Source: Prochlorococcus sp. AG-459-B06 (lineage in GTDB: Bacteria > Cyanobacteriota > Cyanobacteriia > PCC-6307 > Cyanobiaceae). Taken from it: DNA of 64,000 nt. The notes under the pieces are model-generated. The model had not been told where the DNA came from, did not search any database, and saw only the letters and a list, made by a program, of their open reading frames with translations. How positions within the stretch are numbered: position 1 is the stretch's first letter; every line of letters starts with the position of its first letter. The stretch is taken from NCBI GenBank assembly GCA_003209475.1, contig QCQY01000005.1, positions 1-64,000 of the forward strand, read 5' to 3'. Made by a program: the position numbers and the translations under genes. Of this stretch, positions 1 through 8,603 are shown in pieces.

Positions 1-1
1 T

Positions 2-88
2 GGCTGGTTAACTGATGCACAGACAACGAGTAACGGTTATGAAATTGTGTTTAATGTTGACTTTAACAAGAATGGCATTATTGATTAA
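2..88 (+). CDS. C-terminal fragment of a CDS entering from the left edge (…GWLTDAQTTSNGYEIVFNVDFNKNGIID*)
   Basis: Open frame from the window edge to TAA at 86-88; DxNxNGxxD-like end suggests a Ca-binding/secreted repeat protein. Confidence 0.5.
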   Translation, partial: GWLTDAQTTSNGYEIVFNVDFNKNGIID

Positions 89-329
89 TAACTGAGTTTA
101 TATAATATTTTTTTCCTAAATTACTCAAATACATAGCCGACAAATTACAAAAATGATTTTTTAAAAAAAAGCATTTAGTTAAATAATCTTTCTTAATATT
201 TTTTTTAGTCACTTAATAAAAAAGTTAGGAAAATAAATAACTCTGCAATGAATTGTTTATAAATACCTTATAAAACTTTTTATGTATTCATAACTTGTTT
301 TGCCACCTTCTAAACGATAAAAAAAAAAT

Positions 330-773
330 ATGCGCATATTCCTTAAAAAGTTTATTAAAAAAAGTACTAAAGGATTATCTCGGAATAGTATTAAGGGAAG
401 AAAAAATCCAATAAGAAAAAAAGTTCGCTCCAAATCTAGAAAAATAGTAAAAAGGAAAAAAAATTATTCCTTTTCTTCATCTGTTTTCTCTTCATTTATT
501 ATTTTTGCTGGTTTCATAAGCCTTTCATTCACAATATTTTTTCTTATCAGGCAATTACAACCAGTGATCAAAAATGAAAGATTAAAATACTTATGTACCT
601 ATCAACTTGGTGATAAAAAAAGTCAAAGCTATAAAGAATCAAAATTGGAATTAGAAAAGCTTGTTGGAGATAGTGATAAGTATTGCAAGAATTTTCTTCT
701 TCCTAAAGAAAAGTCCAAAAAAGGATTTAGATTATTCCCAATTATGAGGAATATTCTTTTTAGATTTATTTAG
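330..773 (+). CDS. Hypothetical basic protein with one predicted TM segment
   Basis: 147 aa ORF; Lys/Arg-rich N-terminus followed by a hydrophobic stretch. Confidence 0.6.
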   Translation: MRIFLKKFIKKSTKGLSRNSIKGRKNPIRKKVRSKSRKIVKRKKNYSFSSSVFSSFIIFAGFISLSFTIFFLIRQLQPVIKNERLKYLCTYQLGDKKSQSYKESKLELEKLVGDSDKYCKNFLLPKEKSKKGFRLFPIMRNILFRFI

Positions 774-928
774 TATTTCCCCCAAGTGCTTTGGGAGCAA
801 TCGGTAGATTTGTTCCTATCCAATGGACTGACAAAGATAATAAAATTTTGGTTGATAAATAAATACCTTTTTAACCTATTTAGACTTTTTATTTTTTAAG
901 ATATATAAAGAATTAAATTCGTATTAAG

Positions 929-1183
929 ATGAGTAAATTTAAGAATAATTTTTCAAGCGAAAGCTTTTACCCAGATAGTAATTATTATCTTGACCAAGAT
1001 AATGCTCCCAAAGAGGATCCAATTACAGAAGATCAAAAATCCAAGATAGGGGGGAGCTTTGAATGGCCAAATACCTATTGGTTTATTGCTGAAAGAACAA
1101 ATGGAAGGCTTGCGATGATAGGTTTCATGGCCGTCATTATTAACTACACATTATTTGGATGGATAGCTTATCCAATTCTTTAA
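929..1183 (+). CDS. hli: High-light-inducible protein (HLIP, chlorophyll a/b-binding-like)
   Basis: Signature AERTNGRLAMIGF followed by a hydrophobic C-terminus. Confidence 0.9.
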   Translation: MSKFKNNFSSESFYPDSNYYLDQDNAPKEDPITEDQKSKIGGSFEWPNTYWFIAERTNGRLAMIGFMAVIINYTLFGWIAYPIL

Positions 1184-1297
1184 ATTAGTAAATCTAATTT
1201 TGACAACCATGGTTTAGATAAGTCTGGAACAAATTGGCTTCAATATACTGCGTTTGTTGTAACTGCATTTGCTATTTATTTTGGTAAATTAACTTAA
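1184..1297 (+). pseudogene. Protein-like open frame directly after the hli stop, in the same frame, without a start codon
   Basis: Translates as ISKSNFDNHGLDKSGTNWLQYTAFVVTAFAIYFGKLT*; no ATG/GTG/TTG at its start. Confidence 0.4.
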
Positions 1298-1326
1298 ATT
1301 TCCCAAGTACTTTTATTGCCTTTTGA

Positions 1327-2049
1327 TTATTCATATGTTTTTGAGGAGTTTTCGAGTAATCTATTTAATTCCAAGAGTTCTACTTTACTAAGTTCTCTAT
1401 ATTTTCCTATTGGCACGTCTAACTTAATATTCATAATTCTTACACGCTTTAATGATCGGACTCTATATCCAAGGGCTTCACACATTCTTCTGATCTGACG
1501 GTTAAGTCCCTGTGTGAGTATTATTTTAAAATTTCTTGGACCCAATTGTTTTACGAAACAATTTTTAGTTATTGTGTCTAATATTTGAACTCCATTACTC
1601 ATACTTTTGATAAAGTCGCTATTAATCGGACGATTAACTTTTACAATATATTCTTTTTCATGATTATTTCTTGCTCTGAGTATTTTATTTACGATATCTC
1701 CATCATTAGTTAAGAAAATCAATCCCTCACTAAGCTTATCTAATCTTCCGATGGGGAAAATTCTTTTAGGATATTTAATGAAATCTATGACATTATTGGG
1801 TTCTACTTTTCTATCTGTTGTGCAAACAATTCCTACAGGTTTATTAAAGGCTAAGTATATGTTTTTTTGTCTCTTTGATTTTTCTACTCTTTGACCTTTA
1901 ACTTCAACTTGGTCACTAGCTTCTACTTTAGTTCCAATTTCTGGAATTTTGCCATTAATGGTTACCTTTCCCTCTAGGATTAATCTATCTGCTTCTCTTC
2001 TAGAACAATAACCGACTTCACTTAAATATTTATTTATTCTGGTAGCCAT
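1327..2049 (-). CDS. RsuA/RluB-family pseudouridine synthase
   Basis: S4 N-terminus (RINKYLSEVGYCSRREADRLI) and catalytic GRLDKLSEGLIFLTNDGD. Confidence 0.92.
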   Translation of the reverse strand: MATRINKYLSEVGYCSRREADRLILEGKVTINGKIPEIGTKVEASDQVEVKGQRVEKSKRQKNIYLAFNKPVGIVCTTDRKVEPNNVIDFIKYPKRIFPIGRLDKLSEGLIFLTNDGDIVNKILRARNNHEKEYIVKVNRPINSDFIKSMSNGVQILDTITKNCFVKQLGPRNFKIILTQGLNRQIRRMCEALGYRVRSLKRVRIMNIKLDVPIGKYRELSKVELLELNRLLENSSKTYE

Positions 2050-2198
2050 TTTGGATGTTTCATTTTTATCTGCACAAAAAAATAATTTACTAATCTCCTA
2101 ATATTTTAGAATGAATGTCAATTTAAGTTAATATTCTCATTATTGAATTTCAGATTATTTTCATAAGTAATTTATACCCCACAGATCTAACTCTCTTT

Positions 2199-2444
2199 TT
2201 AATTCCAATTTTTTTCAATTTTCCTCCATCCCTTAGAAAGTAATCTTTCATAAATTTCTCTAGCTAAATCTATTTCAACAGAAACTGTATTTGTCATTAC
2301 TGGTGGTTTGTTTCCTAATCCCCCCACTATTTTTCCAGTATCTATAAACATATACTCAAAAACTCCATCAATACTCTTATCGTTTTTCATAAATCTTTTA
2401 ACTTCTGAACTATTTGAATTAATCAACCAATAAGATTTAGCCAT
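2199..2444 (-). CDS. DUF1651-like small protein
   Basis: YWLINSNSSEVKRF … EIYERLLSKGWRKIEKNW pattern. Confidence 0.65.
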   Translation of the reverse strand: MAKSYWLINSNSSEVKRFMKNDKSIDGVFEYMFIDTGKIVGGLGNKPPVMTNTVSVEIDLAREIYERLLSKGWRKIEKNWN

Positions 2445-2476
2445 TAATCTAACCTTGGAATTAGTAAGCGTTCCAT

Positions 2477-3115
2477 TTAAAACAAACTCATTTGATCAGT
2501 TTCTTTTTTCTTTACATCCTCTACTAGCCAACCATCAGGAGACCAACTCATAATGATTGCAAATAATCCTTTTAATTCATCTGCATCTTTAACTTGCTCT
2601 GTCCATTGTTCCTCATATCCATTAGGAACGATCACAGGCATGCGGTCATGTATAGGTTTAATCAAATCATTTGGATCAGTAGTTAAAACGCAGCAACTCT
2701 CAAGTTCTGCTCCATCTGGTGAGGTCCACTTACTCCAAATTCCTCCCAACCAAAAAGTCTCATAATTCGCTTTTCGAATACGATATTTTTTTTCAAAAAA
2801 ACCGCTCGCAGGTATTAGGCACCTTTTATGTTTCCAACTTCCACTAAATAATTTTTTTTCTTCCACCGTTTCTGATCTTGCATTAAATGGTCTTGGTCTC
2901 TCTTTATCAAATGGGTCTCTCGCCCAAGGAGAAATAAAGCCCCATGTCATAAAAGTAGTTTTAATTCTTCCTTCGTTTTTAATCACAAGAACAGGATCAT
3001 GAGGTCTTATTAGATTTTGAGTCTCATATTTAGAATCAAGTCCACTTGGATAGTCTTGTTTCAAAACCGTTGGCAGCTTATCAAATTTAGTTTTTAGCTC
3101 AAATCTTCCGCACAT
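2477..3115 (-). CDS. SOS-response-associated peptidase, YedK/HMCES family
   Basis: MCGRFEL start with catalytic Cys2; NARSETVEEKKLF; RCLIPASGFFEK. Confidence 0.95.
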   Translation of the reverse strand: MCGRFELKTKFDKLPTVLKQDYPSGLDSKYETQNLIRPHDPVLVIKNEGRIKTTFMTWGFISPWARDPFDKERPRPFNARSETVEEKKLFSGSWKHKRCLIPASGFFEKKYRIRKANYETFWLGGIWSKWTSPDGAELESCCVLTTDPNDLIKPIHDRMPVIVPNGYEEQWTEQVKDADELKGLFAIIMSWSPDGWLVEDVKKKETDQMSLF

Positions 3116-3288
3116 TTTTTTTTAAAATATCTTTAAAACTCATTTAAAAAAAACAGTATCTTTATCTTATTTTAGATCTACTTTCAGTTTTCTCAAATAA
3201 AAAACAATTTTTTGATAGTAGAAAGTTTTTTATCTAAAAAATTAAAAGAAAATATAGATATTGAAAAGCTTCCTCAAATTTAATTTGA

Positions 3289-3453
3289 ATGTTTCAAACT
3301 AAAGTTATGACAGACCCTATCCTATACTTGTCTATGATATTGGGACTAGGAGGAGTTTACGTATTAATTTCTTCCTTCCATGATGATGACGATGGTGATG
3401 ATGATGGAGAAAAATATATTTATAATCTCGAACACACTAATTTAGCTAGATAG
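3289..3453 (+). CDS. Small membrane protein with poly-acidic tail (54 aa)
   Basis: MFQTKVMTDPILYLSMILGLGGVYVLISSFHDDDDGDDDGEKYIYNLEHTNLAR*. Confidence 0.5.
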   Translation: MFQTKVMTDPILYLSMILGLGGVYVLISSFHDDDDGDDDGEKYIYNLEHTNLAR

Positions 3454-3703
3454 TTGATGTGTTTATAAAGTCACATTATCTAATTTAGATTTTCTTGAAA
3501 TAAAGGTTAAACCTGAAAATAATTTACTAGGAGAAACGGAAATATTTTCTCTCTTTCAAGTTAATTTCCAAAGTATTATATTTACTTTTGTATTTAGTTG
3601 TTGGTCCTCTATCCGTATATTTTTGTGCCTTAAACCGTACATCCACATTAGTCGGTTGATGAGCATGCCTAGTTAGAACTTAGTGGTATCAGAACTAGAT
3701 TAA

Positions 3704-3889
3704 ATGCCTGCAACACCGATCAAATCTTGTAATAAATATGTGTTGAGTTACAAAGATTCATCAAATAAGACACATGAAGTTGGCTTCTACGCACGCGATG
3801 CATACGATTGCCTAATGCTTGCTAGAGAATTCAACTCTTACGTACATGACAATCCGGGATCTGTAATCAGAATCCAACAAAAATTTTGA
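3704..3889 (+). CDS. Conserved-looking 61 aa hypothetical protein
   Basis: ORF with balanced composition. Confidence 0.55.
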   Translation: MPATPIKSCNKYVLSYKDSSNKTHEVGFYARDAYDCLMLAREFNSYVHDNPGSVIRIQQKF

Positions 3890-3900
3890 GGGAATTAATT

Positions 3901-4065
3901 ATGAATTTAAAAACATCACCATTCGCAATTCAAGATAAAAATGTAAGGGATCTTGATAATGCAAAAGATTATCCAACAATTGCAGATTTAATTAGATATC
4001 AGAAAGTTCCACAAGATCACGGAAATTCAGTTCACCATCGTAGAGATTTAGACTCTCTCGGTTAG
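3901..4065 (+). CDS. 54 aa hypothetical protein
   Basis: MNLKTSPFAIQDKNVRDLDNAKDYPTIADLIRYQKVPQDHGNSVHHRRDLDSLG*, 11 nt after the previous ORF. Confidence 0.5.
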   Translation: MNLKTSPFAIQDKNVRDLDNAKDYPTIADLIRYQKVPQDHGNSVHHRRDLDSLG

Positions 4066-4354
4066 TTTACGAGAATGACTATTTACTCATTTTTAAAAAT
4101 AACAATAATACTGAATACCATTTGCTGTTAATTAATAAGATAATATTTATTTCTGCGAGTTTTTTTTAGCTCTATAGGTATATATTCAACATCATTTTAA
4201 TTGCATTAATGACATGTCTGTACATTTCAGGTTCAGCTAAAAGCATTTTTATTAAATTGTATTTACTTTAAATTTCTTCATATGAAAATTGCCCATACAA
4301 ATAGGTATTACCCTTTTATTTAAATCAAAAGTCAAACATTCAAAAAATTAACTA

Positions 4355-4666
4355 TTAGTTAGAAGCTGCTGCAATTTCTTTATGGACGGAAAGAAATTCT
4401 TTATCCGTTAGAACTGGTGTAACTTCAATTTCTACGCCAAAATTATCGACCCAGATACTACTCCATTTCCATATGTTCTGATGGTTTGAAGATTCAACTA
4501 TTGCCCAACCATTAGCCCCCTCAGGATTTACTACTCGATTAAGAACTTTAAACCCATCAAATTCATCACCTTCGCATCCCCCTTCAACAAAACCCGCAAA
4601 AGCTTCCGCCCCTTGCATATGACTTTCTTGATCTGGAAATTGCCAGTGTACGATGTAAGTTTGCAT
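4355..4666 (-). CDS. DUF3303-like protein
   Basis: MQTYIVHWQFPD…FDGFKVLNRVVNPEGANGWAIVES pattern. Confidence 0.7.
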   Translation of the reverse strand: MQTYIVHWQFPDQESHMQGAEAFAGFVEGGCEGDEFDGFKVLNRVVNPEGANGWAIVESSNHQNIWKWSSIWVDNFGVEIEVTPVLTDKEFLSVHKEIAAASN

Positions 4667-4937
4667 GAATAAAATTATTTTTTTAATTATTAATTATCGA
4701 ATTTAAAAATTAAATAAAAAATCTTTAAACACTAATTTTAAAGGTCTTAATCCTAGAAGGGAAAAATAGCAAAAAAAAAGACTCTTACGAGCCTAGGTGA
4801 TGGGGACTCCTATAATGACAAATTAAAAAGAAACAAACAACCCCATAAATAGGTAAATTTAAATACATACAAACACTATATATAGTGCTAAGCTTTTAAA
4901 AAGCTTGGGTGATGGGGATTACCCCGCTTTTTGATTG

Positions 4938-4961
4938 GGGCGAAGCTAACGCCCTTTTTTT
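4938..4961 (+). terminator. Rho-independent terminator
   Basis: GGGCG-AAGCTAA-CGCCC followed by a T run. Confidence 0.75.
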
Positions 4962-4998
4962 ATGGAAAAATTTACTTTAATCAATAAAGCAAGTTTAG

Positions 4999-5235
4999 GG
5001 ATTTATAAATTTTGAACCTTTTGAAGATAGTTCTAAGAACTCTTCTAGGATTAATGCAATTTTAATCTTTTGTGTTTTTAAGCGATCAAGTAAGCCAGTT
5101 TTGAAAGGCTCTTGTGTTGAATCTATCGAAGAAGCGAGAAACGAATATAAAAAAATAGTAGAAGAAGGGTGGGGTAAAACTTATAGATTCAATAGTTTTT
5201 TAAAAAAAAAAATGGTGAAAAGGTACTTTACCTAA
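4999..5235 (+). pseudogene. 79-codon open frame lacking a start codon; probable gene remnant
   Basis: GFINFEPFEDSSKNSSRINAILIFCVFKRSSKPVLKGSCVESIEEARNEYKKIVEEGWGKTYRFNSFLKKKMVKRYFT*; bounded by an upstream in-frame TAG; A11 homopolymer near the 3' end. Confidence 0.4.
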
Positions 5236-5491
5236 AATTTGACATTATTAAAAATCAATTGCTAGATAAGCTTTAGAATGGAAGATTGAACATGAAAAAA
5301 GACATTTATTCAAATATTAAAGATTCATATGCTTTGGAAAGTTTTTTGAATGTATAACTTCTTGTAGCATCAATAATGAGGGAGTAGATTGCACAACAGC
5401 ATCTTATGTAAAACATTTAGAACCAAACAATATTGATTACCCTTTAAAATTTTCATAAGCAAAGCTTATTGATAATTGTTATATTTCATTG

Positions 5492-5605
5492 ATGTTATTT
5501 CCACCTCCTCAAGTTATTTTTGGACTATTGCTTTTATCTATAGCAGTAGTTCTCATCTGGGATATAAGATACAATCCTTTTGGAGAAGACGAAGACGGAA
5601 TTTAA
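5492..5605 (+). CDS. 37 aa single-TM small protein
   Basis: MLFPPPQVIFGLLLLSIAVVLIWDIRYNPFGEDEDGI*. Confidence 0.45.
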   Translation: MLFPPPQVIFGLLLLSIAVVLIWDIRYNPFGEDEDGI

Positions 5606-5906
5606 TCTTCAACTAGGAAGCTGATTTGTAAGTGTTGCATGAAATAGCCGTTTCTTTCTTTTGAGTCTTTTATAAGCGACTTAAGAGCCCAATAATAACA
5701 ATGTAATAGCTAATGAGTTGATCATATCAAGTATTTTTACGTATATAAAAAAAATATGTTCTAAATATCAATGATTAAAGTTATTTTTTCAAAAAGTAAT
5801 TTATTATGGGCAAATTTTTATTATTTAGCTTTGACATTAGGTACCCAAAACAAACAAGAGAAAATGCTTAACTAACCAAAAGTAATTTCTATGCAATAAG
5901 AATAAA

Positions 5907-6011
5907 TCACTTTTTCTTATTTCTCATTTGATATTGCAGAACAGCTTTTAGGTGTAGTACTTCTTTTTCTAAAGTCTCAATTCTTTTTTCAAGTTCTTCA
6001 TTAGTTGCCAT
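5907..6011 (-). CDS. 34 aa coiled-coil small protein
   Basis: MATNEELEKRIETLEKEVLHLKAVLQYQMRNKKK*. Confidence 0.5.
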   Translation of the reverse strand: MATNEELEKRIETLEKEVLHLKAVLQYQMRNKKK

Positions 6012-6156
6012 ATTTTTGTTAGATAAATTCCTTGATATTTATAATATTAAAAAAGTTGCTTGTTACCCATAGCAAACGTCAAATAAGTATTAGAGCCTAT
6101 TGATGGGCATAATTTCTCTAGATAAATTATGCAGAGTATAAATTTAGGGGGAATTT

Positions 6157-6300
6157 ATGAGTGGAGATTATGAGACACTAGAAATCAATCAACCTAAGAT
6201 TACATATTTTCAGAAAAGATCCCAAAATAATGCAAAATGGTTAGATGAATTAATCAATCAAATTGAAGAAATGAAAAACAATATATCCAAATCTGCTTAA
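6157..6300 (+). CDS. 47 aa small protein
   Basis: Purine-rich SD-like AGGGGG upstream; MSGDYETLEINQPKITYFQKRSQNNAKWLDELINQIEEMKNNISKSA*. Confidence 0.5.
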   Translation: MSGDYETLEINQPKITYFQKRSQNNAKWLDELINQIEEMKNNISKSA

Positions 6301-6409
6301 TGAAAGAAAAAGAGTTGAAGGAATTAGAGAAATTTGCAAAAGAAAATCGATACAATCACTAGCTAAAAGATATATATTTAAGGAAAGTTATTGACAGAAA
6401 AATAAACGA

Positions 6410-6640
6410 ATGAGATCAAATTTTCGACCAAACATTCGACTAGCTACCAACATTCTTTTAGTTATTGCTACTTTTGCAATTGCTTTAAATATTACTCCAA
6501 TAACAGAGGTATATCAGGAAAAAAAGTTATGTATTAAATATTTAAAACATCAAATAGATCGAGACAAACTTATCAATAGACTAAAAATAGTTAAACAAGC
6601 AAATCCATCTAGCATTTGTAATTCTATCCTTAAAAGTTAA
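6410..6640 (+). CDS. Hypothetical small membrane/secreted protein
   Basis: 76 aa ORF with an N-terminal hydrophobic segment. Confidence 0.5.
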   Translation: MRSNFRPNIRLATNILLVIATFAIALNITPITEVYQEKKLCIKYLKHQIDRDKLINRLKIVKQANPSSICNSILKS

Positions 6641-6651
6641 AAAAGTGTATT

Positions 6652-6864
6652 ATGCTTAGAAATTTTAAATTTTTTATTTTCTTATTTTTCTTATCTCTAA
6701 ATTTCAATAGTTATTCGCATGCACATATGAGGGGTACATTTCTCTCTGAAGAGGACGCTGAAAAAAGATCTTTAGAACTTGGTTGCGAAGGAATACATAA
6801 GAATCAAGACAAATGGATGCCATGCAAAAACGAAAAAGAATTACATATATATTTGAGAAAATAG
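6652..6864 (+). CDS. DUF3721-like secreted protein
   Basis: Signal peptide; EEDAEKRSLELGCEGIHKNQDKWMPCKNEKE. Confidence 0.7.
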   Translation: MLRNFKFFIFLFFLSLNFNSYSHAHMRGTFLSEEDAEKRSLELGCEGIHKNQDKWMPCKNEKELHIYLRK

Positions 6865-7125
6865 ATGGAAAGACTAAAAACCAATAAAAGAAAAATTCAC
6901 AGAAAAATAACCGCAATTTCAGCAATCCCTTTACTGATTACTATTGTATCTGGCACTACTTATAGTATTCTTCAACCATTAGGAGTAGATGCTTTTTGGT
7001 TAATCAAATGGCATACAGGTAATTTTGGCATTATTAATTTGCAACCTTATTACTCGATATTTCTTGGCATAGCATCAATAATCTCTGTAATATCTGGCCT
7101 AAGACTATTACAAAAAAAAACTTAG
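6865..7125 (+). CDS. Small PepSY-like membrane protein
   Basis: RKIHRKITAISAIPLLITIVSGTTYSIL; abuts the DUF3721-like gene. Confidence 0.6.
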   Translation: MERLKTNKRKIHRKITAISAIPLLITIVSGTTYSILQPLGVDAFWLIKWHTGNFGIINLQPYYSIFLGIASIISVISGLRLLQKKT

Positions 7126-7154
7126 ATATTTTCTAAGCAAGGCCAAAAATATAA

Positions 7155-7355
7155 TTAATTAATACTATTTGCCCCACCACTACCTAAAAAAATTATAGCT
7201 CCAAGTGCCATGGTAGCTACTCCCATATAAGGATATTTTTTAATTCTAGATTTACTAATTGGAAGCCAAGAAAAATATCTATCAGATTTGTTTATTCCAA
7301 CTACTTTTTGTCTAGGTGGTAAGCCCAATTCTTCTCTTCTCTTAGCTTCACCCAT
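7155..7355 (-). CDS. DUF2839-like protein
   Basis: MGEAKRREELGLPPRQK N-terminus. Confidence 0.75.
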   Translation of the reverse strand: MGEAKRREELGLPPRQKVVGINKSDRYFSWLPISKSRIKKYPYMGVATMALGAIIFLGSGGANSIN

Positions 7356-7458
7356 AATCTTAAATTTATTTATATATCAATAATAAAAATTATGTTCTAC
7401 ACCTGCGAGTTAATTTTATTTAAAAATAGGAGCTTAATAAGGATAAATTATTTAGAAT

Positions 7459-7605
7459 TTATTTAGCCTTCTTTAAATATAGATTCTTTGTATTTGCCTG
7501 ATCTGATGTAAATAACAAAATTAATATAGTTCCAACTAGAAATGAAAAAATCATTGTCAAACCAACAACTTCAACCATCTCATTAGGCAGATAATTTAGA
7601 AACAT
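7459..7605 (-). CDS. 48 aa single-TM small protein
   Basis: MFLNYLPNEMVEVVGLTMIFSFLVGTILILLFTSDQANTKNLYLKKAK*. Confidence 0.5.
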   Translation of the reverse strand: MFLNYLPNEMVEVVGLTMIFSFLVGTILILLFTSDQANTKNLYLKKAK

Positions 7606-7760
7606 AATTAGTAGATCTCTTATTTTAAACTTAGCAATTGTATTTTTTTATGTAAAGTAAGTATCCCATCTTAAATTTCGAAAAGATCATAGTGAGGCTT
7701 TATCATTTTTATTTAATTCTAGTTTCAGTAGAAATCTTGTCATAGTCCATCACTATTTTC

Positions 7761-8051
7761 TTACTTAGCTATTCCTATTTTCTTAAACAATTTCAGGTAA
7801 GGCAAGGCCCAATTACCAAAGGTAAAAGAAATTGTCGTATTTTTTGTAGTTGGTAATAATGTTTTAGAACGTGAAGAGGCTAATTTAGAAAATATCTTAA
7901 TAGTCTCTGCTTCTAGATTATCCATATACAATTTTTTTTGAACACCTCGATCTTTCTTTTGGGGCAAATAATTTTCTATAAACCATAAAACTTGATCTAA
8001 AATTGATTTATTGGGTGAGGTTTTAATTCGTTTATTTTTCTTTTTAAACAT
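7761..8051 (-). CDS. Hypothetical protein
   Basis: 96 aa ORF. Confidence 0.5.
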   Translation of the reverse strand: MFKKKNKRIKTSPNKSILDQVLWFIENYLPQKKDRGVQKKLYMDNLEAETIKIFSKLASSRSKTLLPTTKNTTISFTFGNWALPYLKLFKKIGIAK

Positions 8052-8190
8052 ATTTATTTACTTGTTAATTACTGAATTAAATTTGCCATTTATATAATTT
8101 AAATCAATAGTAAAAGCAACAAAATTATGTTCTTTTTAATAATCGATAATCGAACAAATAAATCAGTAATTACGTTGTATTTATAAAAAT

Positions 8191-8218
8191 AAAAAAAGAG
8201 AGGGATAAAACCCCCTCT
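8191..8218 (-). terminator. Rho-independent terminator for the riboswitch/56 aa ORF unit
   Basis: Minus strand AGAGGG-GGTTTTAT-CCCTCT followed by a T run. Confidence 0.75.
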
Positions 8219-8243
8219 TGATTAATCAGTTTCAAAAAAGAAT

Positions 8244-8414
8244 TTAATTTTTTGAGTCTTTCAATTTCATTTCTTTTTGTGTTTTCCTGATTCTTTCTTC
8301 AAAGAGGGATCTTCTGTATGGAGTAACTTCTCCACTTTTAGTAGCCAAAAGTTGAGCTTCATATAGCCTATTGACTCTTTTGATTTTTTCTCTTATTTGT
8401 AAGAGGTTATTCAT
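8244..8414 (-). CDS. 56 aa peptide downstream of a predicted glutamine-II riboswitch
   Basis: MNNLLQIREKIKRVNRLYEAQLLATKSGEVTPYRRSLFEERIRKTQKEMKLKDSKN*. Confidence 0.7.
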   Translation of the reverse strand: MNNLLQIREKIKRVNRLYEAQLLATKSGEVTPYRRSLFEERIRKTQKEMKLKDSKN

Positions 8415-8429
8415 GGTCTTTTGCAGTTA

Positions 8430-8489
8430 ATGAGAATCCCGTTCCCTATTCCCATTTCATGCGTCCAGAGATATAAACTTGGATGAACG
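8430..8489 (-). promoter_or_regulatory. Predicted glutamine-II (downstream-peptide) riboswitch
   Basis: Minus strand CGTTCATC…TGGA CGCAT GAA ATGGGAAT AGGGAACGGG ATTCTCAT. P1 CGTTC/GAACG; crossing pseudoknot ATGGGAAT/ATTCTCAT; shares CGTTCATC, CGCAT and GGAACGGG with the copy at 28394. Confidence 0.78.
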
Positions 8490-8603
8490 TTAGTGAACAA
8501 TAACATCTTTAGAAAAATTTCGCGAGAGTAATTTTACTAAATTTTTCTCAAAAAAATAAATATTAAAAAAGACCTTATAAATAAGGTTTTACTATTTCCT
8601 AAA

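Noticed and set aside
1316-1498. 60 aa plus-strand ORF
   Set aside because: Lies antisense inside the clear pseudouridine synthase gene
6704-6925. 73 aa minus-strand ORF
   Set aside because: Antisense to the better-supported DUF3721-like and PepSY-like genes
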